From assembly GCF_026210795.1 (NCBI RefSeq), contig NC_089452.1, positions 3,534,001 to 3,598,000 of the forward strand: 64,000 nt of DNA, read 5' to 3'. Below the pieces are notes generated by a model. The model searched no databases and was not told where the DNA came from. It saw nothing but the letters and a program-made list of their open reading frames with translations. This DNA comes from Rhizophagus irregularis (Eukaryota; Glomeromycota; Glomeromycetes; Glomerales; Glomeraceae). Position 1 is the first letter of the stretch. Each line of letters opens with the position of its first letter. The position numbers and the translations under genes were made by a program. Of this stretch, positions 10,274 to 20,038 are shown one piece after another.

Positions 10274-12014
10274 ATGTCCACACAAGTCTCAGCCTCTCAG
10301 ACACACAAACATTAGACGGTAAGTTATCCTCTCGGCACGAAATTGTTTTTGTCTTTTCGGTGATTATAAATTTTCCTTTCTCACCAGGATTCAACTAAAC
10401 GATCCTGCCTACTTTAAAACTGACCTCGAATGGTCTTTGATTAATTTTTTACTTTACCGCCAACAATGTAGTGACTTTCTGCCTAGCAAATTAGCTGAAC
10501 ACGATCGATATGCTCGCAATTTAACAAACATGATAAACTGGGAGAATGAACCGGTGAATCTAACGGGCGAGCAGGGCGTTTATTTCATTCCAAGTTAAGT
10601 ATTTTTTTTTTTTACCCCATCACGCCAGCTTGTAGTGGCTGTTCAATATTCGGCTAATTTGATTATTACTAACTAAATAATATATCGTTAATAGAAAGAA
10701 AAGAAATCAATGTCAATTATGGAATTTTGGGAGTCTGCTACGTCAACAGAAAAACGAAGTTAATGGACGTACAACGTTGATAGTATGGTACATTTGATCT
10801 TCCAGAGTATGATGTGATAAAAATATTAATATATTTAGTTTATTATACTGTAGGAGGAGCATGCTACCGCCGTTGTGAATTTAACTTCTCAACAAGACCG
10901 AATCATACGAGAAAAGTTCACCAAGACATCTCGAGAATTCGGACACAGATGATGATCGTTCACACAAACGTCAACGTGGACAACAGAATGAAGACGAAAT
11001 TCATCAACCCGCTACTCCGAAAAATAAGGTAGTTGCATTTTCCCGTCGTTTTTATGTATAGCCAACAACGCTGTCTTATGTTTTAAGTGGGCCCATTTTT
11101 TTATTTTAATTACCAGCATAATTCTTCGTTATCATGATGACCTGTTGACGAGTGCTTCTGGAGAATCAAAAATAATGATGAAACGTATATGTATAGAAGA
11201 AATAAATCATCAATTTCTCCCAAAAGTCTCTTGGCTTCTTTCATCAAAGAGGGTATCTATATCAGATTATACTCTGGAAATTGTATTCATGTGCATATTA
11301 CATCTCACCTTGGAAATGGAAAAGAGTGTATAGTTTTTTTGGCACAAGTACATGATTATGAAATAAGGGATGCCGTTTTGAAGGTAAATTAATTCCTGAT
11401 AATTTCTCATACTGCGTATAATAAACTTACCATGTGGGTCATTTTTTTATCTAAAGATTCTCAAATTTATCGTGAAATATCAACGTTGCATGCACTAGGT
11501 GATCTTTCTTGCGTTCCTACAATTCTCTTCGAAGGTTATACAATGAGTGGATCCATGGTTTTACTAACCGATTTACCCCTGGAATCATGGATTTCTGATA
11601 ACGATAATATAGATGATTACATAATTTTCCAAATAATTCTGGATCTATTATTGTGCTTGGAGAAGAACATGCCCGTGGTTACACGCATGGAGATGTGGCC
11701 ATACGAAACGTTATACAAAGAAATGGTCATTTTTATCTTATTGACTTTGGCCTTGCAACTCTGTTGCAACTTCTCTCTAATCCATGTCAAGCATTATTCG
11801 GGACTACATCGATTTGGTCGAATCATTGGAGTTATTAATAGATAAATTGGATGGAGAGTTGAAATCATTTGTTGCAATTATCGAGATTGTGAGTAGGTGG
11901 AAAATAATTAACGAAGAGAAGTGGTTAGAAAGGTTTGGTGCTGAAGTTAAACAACTTCATGAGAGAGGCCATCACTTGCCTAGAAAGGCGTTGCTGGATA
12001 TAACAGAAATTTAA
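10274..12014 (+). pseudogene. Broken multi-exon protein kinase-like gene
   Basis: A start at 10274 (MSTQVSASQTHKH then a stop) is followed by a GTAAGT donor at 10319. After an acceptor at 10387 a frame reads IQLNDPAYFKTDLEWSLINF and LAEHDRYARNLTNMINWEN. Further exon-like pieces lie at about 10695-10810 and 10853-11029, the last with a charged NSDTDDDRSHKRQRG stretch. The kinase part is split between frames: an N-lobe-like LGNGKECIVFLA..AVLKVN (11189-11392), a LLTDLPLESW hinge-like segment (11432-11650), then ARGYTHGDVAIRNVI and HFYLIDFGLA (11653-11838). The last two are the HxD catalytic loop (here HGD) and the DFG metal-binding loop. A C-lobe tail runs 11784-12014. Several frameshifts separate the parts. 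Confidence 0.6.
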
Positions 12015-13980
12015 TAAATAAGACTGAATTTGTCTGATAGTAATGTTGACCGTGTCATTTGCTTGAGACGATCGTTACTGCGCCACATTACTGCGTGTCC
12101 AGATTTTTCATTTTTGGGTAGTTATGCATTGTTCGCATATCTTTTTAACTACATCTTCGAAATTGATATGCAATACTGTGTAAATTATTCTAAATTTTTT
12201 TTATCTTTCGCCTCGCAGTTCAAAAAACAAGGGGGCGTGCAATTTTGACGAGCCCGAACACGGTGTCCAGAGTTGTGACATGTGTCCAGGAAAAAGTGTC
12301 TTCTTTGGAGTTGTATTTCAAATATGTATTAACAAAGCATTGGTATATCTTGACTTTATTTGTTAACTCCATACTCCGTAAGTCAGATTGGAGTAAATAA
12401 CCTTGAAAATAGCCAATTTTACTATGCCCTTTTCGCTTTGGTTACATAATTTTGCACTAGTGCGCGTCTGTCACACGGTCATTTTATATTAGTAAAAACA
12501 ATGCATTTAATGAGATAAGTCATAGTAGTGTTGTAGGTATATGAATATGACAACGTCACTACCGCGTGAAAAATGTTTATTCAAATTAGTAGTATCATGT
12601 GCGCCTAATACAATATGGAGTAAAGTGTCCTGATAATTCATTAATCCCTCAAATTCATGCTTTTTAATTATTTTTAATTCCCTGTTTTCCTTGATCTTGT
12701 ATAATGAGCCGTCTCTTATTAAATATCCTTTTTCTTTTTCTATATCTTTACATATTTTAGATCAAGTTAAAGCGGAATTTGAAAATTTAAAAAAGAGACC
12801 GAAAAATTAATTGCATTCATCAAAAATAGCGAAATGGAAATCGAAAATTTGAAAAAAGAAAATGAAAATCCATGATCTAATAAAAGGAACAAGTTTGCAC
12901 TATTTTATATGATTGAAAAAAGATACAAGCTTTCGCTTTATTCAAAAATTATAAAGAAAAAACTTTAACGGCATTTGCACGCGTTTTCACAGGTAAGATG
13001 CATCATATAATATTAATCAAAAATCGATTATTTATTACCATTGCACATAATGACAGGTGCGACAAAAACATTACCAGTCCGTCTTAACAACATTACACAA
13101 GTGACAAGTCACAAGAATGATAATATTTTTTCTAATTAAATTTCACATTAATACTTTTGTAAATGAGAAAAAAAGAAACTGGCTCATCTAAACTAATAAT
13201 ACATTGGACATGTTAAAAAAGGTATAAGAAAGCTGCCTCATAACTAAATTTTTATCATGGTTTTCATAGAAAATTTTCTCGTAGTGTTTTCGTAGACATA
13301 TTTTTCACATTAATATTAATTAAGAAAATGTGTATTGCGGTAACAAATTGTTTTGTAACCTATACATTTATGGAAATACTAGTTTGGATAATATAATAAA
13401 CTTGCTTTTATTCTGATGATTATAAAATTATAAAATAACAATAATTTAATATTTTATTGAGCCACTGATCACAATATCAATTCACCATCTAATAAATATC
13501 AATCCAAACCCCGATCAAAAATCCGTTCAATTAGAATTGAAATTATCAAATGGTATATTCCTAGTATTTTAACATTATATAAGCTCTCTCTCAGTAATTC
13601 CCATATACGTTTTTTCCCTATCAGTATTAACGATGGTTGATCTAGAATTTTAATAAACTCCAGAACAATATCATTTAGAATTTTTAATTCTTCGTTCTTC
13701 TTTTCATCCAGGAGCTTCTGTTCGTACTCCCAGATTTCTTGTTAAATACTACATCGATGCCGATCAATGCAGTTTTCATATAAAAAATTTAAAACTTACC
13801 AAATTGTATCACATTGAATTGACCTAATAAATCTAACAGATGCCCATACAATTCAAAAAAAGGAAATATTGTTCAACCAAAAAGTCCAGATTTTAATTTG
13901 TTGTACTTTATAAATCGGCTATCTTTGAAATAATGATCGTGTAACAATTTGCAATATTTATTTACCGTAAGTTTTTTTCT
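12015..13980. other. Long spacer with coiled-coil and other gene traces
   Basis: Around 12760-12890 a broken frame reads AEFENLKKETEKLIAFIKN-like coiled-coil sequence, with a stop and a shift. Around 13690-13790 a short run ASVRTPRFLVKYYIDADQC looks coding but is isolated. The rest is AT-rich with no RNA gene or TIR that I can support. Confidence 0.35.
13907..13915 (+). promoter_or_regulatory. TATA-like box upstream of the GTPase gene
   Basis: TTTATAAAT lies about 90 bp before the proposed start codon at 14005, a plausible distance for a fungal core promoter. Functional evidence is absent. Confidence 0.35.
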
Positions 13981-14004
13981 CATCAAGGTCTCTCACTGAA
14001 CAAT

Positions 14005-15278
14005 ATGCGCGTAAGTATAACATTTTCATTTTTTTTTTGGAGCACCTTAAGTTTAAATAAAATTTATATTAATCTGATTGTATATTATAGTTAACACAGC
14101 AATGTATTCTTGCAATTGGAGATACAGGAAATGGAAAAAGCTTTACAGCAAATATTTTTGGTGCGAATGCGAAAGTTGGAGATACATCAATATCCGAAAC
14201 TGATGAAATTACAATTTATAATATTAAAGGAGGCTTCTACATTGATACGCCTGGGTTTAACGATACTGATGAAGAAAAGAAAGATGAAAAGACTGTGCAT
14301 TTGATTTTTCTAAAGATGATGGAGTCGAATATTCAGAATATAACAACAATCTTATGGTTTGTAACACCTGATATCAGAGCGAGAGGCTCTTACAAACGTC
14401 AAGCACAATTTATAGAATCATTGGCTAAATACCATAAAGGGAATGCATGGGACAATACCATCATCGTCACTAAAGGTGACCAATCTAGTAATAGTGATGG
14501 TCCCCGTGATGCTGCCAAAGAAATAGCCCGAGATATTTCAAAAACTGGCGAGTTTAAAATATTGTTATTAGAAAGTTTACCACCTACAAATATTTATGTT
14601 AAAGGGAAGTTCCAAAGTGATGAATTAAATGAGTATGGTGTTTTTAAAGCATCAGAACCAGAACTAATCCTTGCAAAGTATGAATCATTAATGAAGGGAC
14701 ATCTCGAATGTCCAATATGTCTAAACCTTAAAAAAGTCAAGTGTTCTAAATGTTGTGAAGAAACTGATCCAAGGTTAGCATTTCCTAAATGTCATTTGGA
14801 AACGGAGTCATTTCATCCAAATACAGAAAATGTTCATAACGGAAATGTTATAGATAATCATCCATTTTCCTATTCTTATAAGCATTCTGATCGTTATGTT
14901 GAGGCTAGAACGAGATATGATTTTGACCATAGTCCTCCTGCTTGGGTAGTTCGTGTCGCTACTATTGGAATAGTAAATCCTCACTGTCCTGCGATAGAAA
15001 ATGGATATTGGAATTGCTGTCATAATAATGATGCTAATTCACGTGGATGCAAGGCTTTTTATCCATGTTGCGGAAATGATATCCATTCTTCTGGATGTCA
15101 AAAAATTTATGATGTGTGTAGACACAAATGTGAAGAAACGGGTTGCCTTACAATTTGTAAAAACTGTAAAAAGAAGTTGGATGAAAAAGGTTGTAAAGAG
15201 AGGTGCAAGAATTGCAAAAATGAAAATTCATGTAATATAAAAGGGTGTATCGAAATACCTCATAATTGGCTTAACTAA
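14005..15278 (+). CDS. AIG1-type GTPase with cysteine-rich C-terminal tail
   Basis: The proposed gene has a six-base coding mini-exon (ATGCGC, 14005-14010), an 80-nt intron (GTAAGT...TTATAG, 14011-14090) and a long exon (14091-15278), giving about 397 residues. The start fits because splicing puts MRLTQQ directly before the first beta strand. G1/P-loop GDTGNGKS is at residues 12-19, G3 DTPG at 54-57 (FYIDTPGFNDT), and a G4-like TKGD at about 129-132. This is the AIG1/IMAP arrangement of septin-like GTPases. From about residue 205 to the end there are more than 20 cysteines (CPIC, CSKCC, WNCCHNN, CCGNDIHSSGC, C-x2-C repeats near the C-terminus) that look metal-binding. No membrane segment is seen. 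In AM fungi AIG1-type genes are numerous and may act in self/non-self responses, but that is inference. The frame is uninterrupted, unlike most neighbours. Confidence 0.8.
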
Positions 15279-15650
15279 TTATTTTATTTTTTTGATTTTA
15301 ATATCATAATTAGTTACATTATTTTTATGATATAAAAATACGTTTGTTAGACCCTGTTTTTTTGGCGCATTCAAGCCATTCATGTGATGTTAAAAGATTA
15401 TCACTGTTTTCAAATTAGTGGGACTCCTGATCGTGTAACAATATGTAACTCACGAACTGTTCTAATAAAACTTTTTTGTTATGTTTAGTTTCTTGTAATT
15501 TCTCGCGATTTTATAAATTTTTTACTATAAACCATGTATTTACCAAGTTTCAGGTACAATATTGACTAAATAAAAGTTGGTTTTCAAGCTATATATTCTT
15601 CCTTTTTTTTGAGATTATCTAAATTTTCTTTTTGTAGATACTATTAGAGA
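15279..15650. other. AT-rich spacer after the GTPase gene
   Basis: Holds the 3' flank of the GTPase gene (AATAAAA-like motifs are frequent and not diagnostic). No gene or repeat is supported. Confidence 0.4.
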
Positions 15651-15654
15651 TACA

Positions 15655-16065
15655 ATGGCTAAAGCTATAGCAGAAGATCTCAAATGGCACGTAATACTTT
15701 TATATAATGACGGATATTCAAAAAAACAAATTGCTAAATTACTTTACATTGAGTAACATTAGTCAAAAGAGTTCTTCGTATATATGCAAAATGGGGTTGT
15801 GTTGTAAATCCATGGCAACGTGTACCAGGACGAAAAAAAGTTTTTAGTAGAAATGACATGTTCACCTGATCTCAATCTAATTGAGACTGCCTTTACTACA
15901 ATCAATCAATTTTTAAAAAGAAATCAGTATTTTGTAGACGTTAATTATAATCCTATGTATCCTTTACTTATAGCTTGCTCTCAGATTACTCCTCAAATGG
16001 CTATTTTAGAGAATCTGGATATTTTTAAAAACGTTTTTATAACATGTAAAATAACAAAAATTTAG
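15655..16065 (+). pseudogene. Internally deleted Tc1/mariner transposase
   Basis: The N-terminal helix-turn-helix is clear from ATG 15655: AEDLKWHVILLYNDGYSKKQ then IAKLLYI. After a frameshift near 15754 it continues LVKRVLRIYAKWGC and RVPGRKKVF. At about 15850 the sequence jumps to the C-terminal end of the DDE domain, SPDLNLIETAFTTINQFLKR, where Tc1/mariner proteins have SPDLNPIE. It ends YNPMYPLLIACSQITPQMA and a TAG at 16063. The central catalytic region carrying the first Asp residues, about 150-200 codons, is missing. The copy therefore cannot encode active enzyme. TIRs were not identified next to it. Confidence 0.75.
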
Positions 16066-16287
16066 TTATAAAATATAGAATTCAATTTGTAAATAAAATA
16101 GAGTTTTTTTTTAGAAATAATGAAATGTCAATTTATTGTAAAAAAACATAAACAATTTCAACAATGTCAAAATTTATATATATTTTTTAGCAGCATCTCA
16201 AGAAGAGATGCCAGATGATTTGGATGATGGATATAATGGATACGGTAGATATAATAAATATGAATGATTATCATACTGTAAGACATC

Positions 16288-16512
16288 ATGTGCCTGTTCA
16301 TATTTACTTCAAATGAAATTCTGAACGCTGAGAGTATTTTGGATTTTTTAAACAAATCTACTGAGAAACCTTTCAGACTCAAAATAGACACATACCTTAA
16401 ATCTCTTGAATTGATTATGAAAAGTGAATACGAAAAAAGATGTGACAAAGCAAAGTTGTTATATGATGATTATAAGAAGGCAAGTAAAAACCTTTTTGCT
16501 GAAAGTATTTAA
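16288..16512 (+). CDS. Hypothetical charged helical protein fragment
   Basis: The frame reads NAESILDFLNKSTEKPFRLK and ..YLKSLELIMKSEYEKRCDKA, predicted helical and charged, ending AESI-stop. Upstream at 16195-16266 a possible earlier exon reads SQEEMPDDLDDGYNGYGRYN after an acceptor-like TTTTTAG. No family is recognised. It may be the last exons of a decayed gene. Confidence 0.3.
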   Translation: MCLFIFTSNEILNAESILDFLNKSTEKPFRLKIDTYLKSLELIMKSEYEKRCDKAKLLYDDYKKASKNLFAESI

Positions 16513-16534
16513 ATATGTGGTATGTAAAGCTCTA

Positions 16535-17150
16535 ATCAGTCCAGGCCTAATCTGGCAATCTGGACCAAAAATTAGGATTGGTCCAGTCTGAGTTGATGCT
16601 TCAATCTGGACTAAAATATTTGATCTGGTTCAGTCTAATCCAGGATTATAAATTTAACCCGGACTGAATTAAACAAGTTGGAACTGAACTGGACTGAAAA
16701 TTTGCCAAAATTTTATTTGTATTCTAATTCCATAATTCTGGCTCTATAGCAATCTTCCTGTCATATATAGTTTCATTTTAAGCCTATATTCATTTTATGT
16801 AATATTAATGCATAAAGATGCATAATTTCCTTATATAATATATATGTTACATAAAGTGAATATAGGCTTAAATCGAAGTTATACATGTCAGGTAGATCAT
16901 TACGAAGCCAGAATTATAAAATTAGAATACAGTTATAATTTTGGTAAAAATTTTAATTTTGGTCACGTAATATTATAACAGCCAATCAGAATTTCAGATT
17001 TTTTATTATAGGATCAGACCGGACTGAATTAAATAATGGTCTGATCTGGTCCAGTTCTGAATTATCTTTTTAACATAATTTGGATCAGATCAAAATGAAG
17101 CAATTTTTGGTCTGGTTTTAGGTTACTTCTCAATTCAGACCAATCCAGAC
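16535..17150. repeat. Foldback element: long imperfect palindrome
   Basis: The sequence is largely an inverted repeat centred near 16826. The left arm from about 16702 (GCCAAAATTTTATTTGTATT...) matches the complement of the right arm ending about 16955 at roughly 80% identity by eye, closing on TAAGCCTATATTCA / TGAATATAGGCTTA. The outer parts are rich in CTGGACC/GGTCCAG and CCGGACTGAATTAAA motifs on both sides. The right end is split by the element at 17151-18518 and seems to resume at 18519. Confidence 0.65.
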
Positions 17151-18518
17151 AGGACCCCGGACATCACATATATAACTCATAACTGATCTGCATGAATTTA
17201 AGTACTTTTTGCTCCTGCTAAAATAGACCTAATTTGCTAAAAATCAAATTATCACATTTCAAATCTATACAGTGCGGTACCTCTATAATAGGTACCTCTT
17301 ATATCTTGTGATCTAATAGTCAGAATTTTATAAAATTTTAAAATTAGATAGCTTTTAAAAAGATAAATACATTAAGCAAATAAAAAAATTTTCACAATTT
17401 TTTTTGCTGACATAATACAAAATCACATGACTTAAAATAAATTTGATTGGTTAATGCAATACTTAATGTTAAATAGAATTATGCATAATTTTATATATAT
17501 AATTTATAATTATTTAAAGTAATTTGATTAAGTATATTATCAGGATCTTTTCTATAGGATTTATATTTTTTTAGCAAGTTTTCCTGTAATTCCTTTTTGA
17601 GAAATAGGTATAATATAATTTGTAATAAATAAAAACTACTAAAATTTTTTTTGATTTTTTTTCAAAATTTTTTTAACAGAGTATGGGTAAGTTTATAAGC
17701 TAAAATGATTTGTTTGAATAAGCACTATCAAATGATTATTATTTTTTTATGTTACACAAAAATCACTTATTCTCAAATTTTTCCCATTATAATAAATTAC
17801 CTGAACTTCAAACTTATATAATACTAGCAAAATTTATTATTTTTTAATCTAACCTGATAAGTTTAAAAGCTCTTGATATGCTTTATTAAAATTATCGGTT
17901 AGAATTTTAAAATATTATTTTTTGCTAATGTGACATTTTTTTGAAAATGTCACATTATAACTATAAAATTGGGTTGGTTATAGAGGTACCGCACTGTACT
18001 AATTTGCTAAAACTCAAAATATGAGTTAATAATCTTTTCTTTTATTATCAATAAAAAAATAAATGATTAATATAAATTAAACTGCCAATTTTTATAATTA
18101 AAATATGTAGATTATAGATAAAATAATAATTAATAAAAATAATAAATTAAATAAATAATTATTAAAAAATAAAATGTTGCGAAACTAAACGAACAGTTTT
18201 TGGCCCGCATTATGCTTAATTTTGGCTGGAATTATACTTAATTTTGGCCAAAATATAACCCAGACCCGAAACTAATATTTTTAAAAATATTATTTATAAA
18301 GTTAAAAAAAAGGATAAGTTAAATTTAAAAAAAAGTACCAATTTGCTCAAATATAAAATATGACTTTGTAAAATCAATACAATTTGCTAAAACTCATAAT
18401 TATGACTATTAATTAATTTTCAATCAATTTGCTCTATCTAAAATTATGAGTTTAATCTAATTTTGATTGAATTTGCTAAAACTCAAATGTGAGTTATATA
18501 TGTGATATCCGGGGTCCT
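17151..18518. mobile_element. hAT-like non-autonomous element, 1368 bp, with 8-bp TSD
   Basis: The TIR AGGACCCCGGACATCACATA at the left matches the complement of the right end (GGATATCACATATATAACTC region) over about 30 bp with one or two differences. The exact 8-bp direct repeat ATCCAGAC flanks it at 17143-17150 and 18519-18526. There is no transposase frame inside. Internally it holds several AATTTGCTAAAACTCA repeats near both ends and a nested Tc1-like element. Confidence 0.85.
17270..17996. mobile_element. Tc1/mariner-like MITE, 727 bp, with TA target site
   Basis: A perfect 19-bp TIR, CAGTGCGGTACCTCTATAA, bounds the element at both ends, with TA immediately outside on each side (17268-17269 and 17997-17998). 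TA duplication plus a CAGT start is typical of Tc1/mariner. It is nested inside the hAT-like element, so it inserted later. There is no coding capacity. Confidence 0.85.
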
Positions 18519-18529
18519 ATCCAGACCAT

Positions 18530-18830
18530 TTAAAATTTTAGTGGTCAGTGGTATAGAAAACCGAAATCTCTTAAATTGTTTATCATTCAAAACTCTTAAT
18601 TGAGTCACTAAACTAGTAATGAGACACAGATAACCTTCTAACTTGTTTGTTGTTAAAAGACTTTTAGTCAAGACCCATTAAAGTACAGATAACCTTCTAA
18701 CCTTATCTGATATTTTGATGGAATTAGAAATCAAATGAAAATCAATGAAAATTGAAAAGAGTTTTACTAACTTCAAAACATTTTATTCAAGAAACTTTGA
18801 TCTGATAAAAAGAAGGCGATTGATTAGAAT
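18530..18830. other. Right flank of the foldback element
   Basis: Contains an internal near-duplicate: 'AGATAACCTTCTAACTTGTT' at about 18628 and 'AGATAACCTTCTAACCTTAT' at about 18686. No gene is supported. Confidence 0.35.
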
Positions 18831-18839
18831 AAAGAGTAT

Positions 18840-19860
18840 TTAAGGAATCAAGTTCACATCCACCAGCAAATTTCTGGTAATGAAACTGTCTATAGTAGAA
18901 TCACCAATAACAGAACAAATAATTATATTGCATCAGGTAAAAATGAAAAAGAATTGGTAAACCTTTAATTGTAATTAGCATTAAGAATAACAAATTTTTT
19001 TTAATTATGAATGTGTTGCAAAAAAAATCTTCAATACACAGATTATCTCATTCAAGAAAACATTAATTATGCAGAAATAGATAGTTCAGATGAAGAGAAG
19101 AAGTCAAAGAAAATAAGAAGAACTAATTCAAAATTAGCAGAATCTTCACCTAGAACCCCATTGCAAACTCTGTGAGACTTAACTTCATTGGAGATAACTT
19201 CCAATAAGCAACTGATAAGTAATGAAGAAATTCTTCAATAAGTCTTTTTTACTATATATATTTAATGAATGAAAAGCAATCTAATAGTGTTTTACAAATT
19301 CCTCTAGATATTCTGAAAATATATCTTTGATATGTACATTTGATAAGTCGATTGCCAAGTTGATTCTAGCAATTAGTGTGAAGAGGATCCCGTCTATTAA
19401 GATAGGTCAGCCCTATGGCAGGTGGTGTTTACATATAAAACTCTTTAAAGATCCTACTATAAAAGGAAATTTTATGTTATATTGTTATGATTTTTTTCCT
19501 TTTTAGTTAATTAACCAATAGAATTTAAGCAAATCCTAAGGTAAGGCTTTATATGAAAGTGAAATTTCTACTGGTAATATATCTTAGTAGTAGGCAGGGT
19601 CCTGTGTGAAGCTTGCAAATAAGCTTTTTTCTGTATGCGATATTAACTCTAAAATATGGATATCTGATTTAGAAAATTACATTGACAATGTCTTGGAAAA
19701 CAATTTAAAAATGCTACATTAGTTGATGTTCTGGATGACCTTTTCTGATTGTACTGTAAAAAAGTTCTCCTTGATTTATAAGTAAATGTAGAGACTTGTT
19801 GGTTAATTAAGAAAAAAAAATACTGACAACAAAACTTTAGCTACAATTTAGTTGATATTA
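18840..19860 (+). pseudogene. Decayed multi-exon gene, family unknown
   Basis: Coding-like pieces in order: ISGNETVYSRITNNRTNNYI (about 18865-18950), then after a CAG near 19040 YAEIDSSDEEKKSKKIRRTN to a TGA near 19170. Next comes a stretch at about 19325-19470 reading KSIAKLILAISVKRIPSIKI then GQPYGRWCLH, and finally VKLANKLFSVCDINSKIWIS at about 19605-19700. Stops and shifts occur in every piece. I do not recognise the protein. The SDEEKKSKK stretch is nuclear-localisation-like. Confidence 0.35.
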
Positions 19861-20038
19861 ACCTTACAATGAACAAAAAAATAGGTAAACATAAATATAT
19901 AACTTACCAAATTTTGTCAAATTATAAATATTATGAGAGAATATTCTTTAACCTCAATTTCAACTGAATCAAATCTTATATCTGCTCTACAAGAATTACA
20001 AAATCTGTGACAAATTCAGGAATTATCAAGGTAAATTC

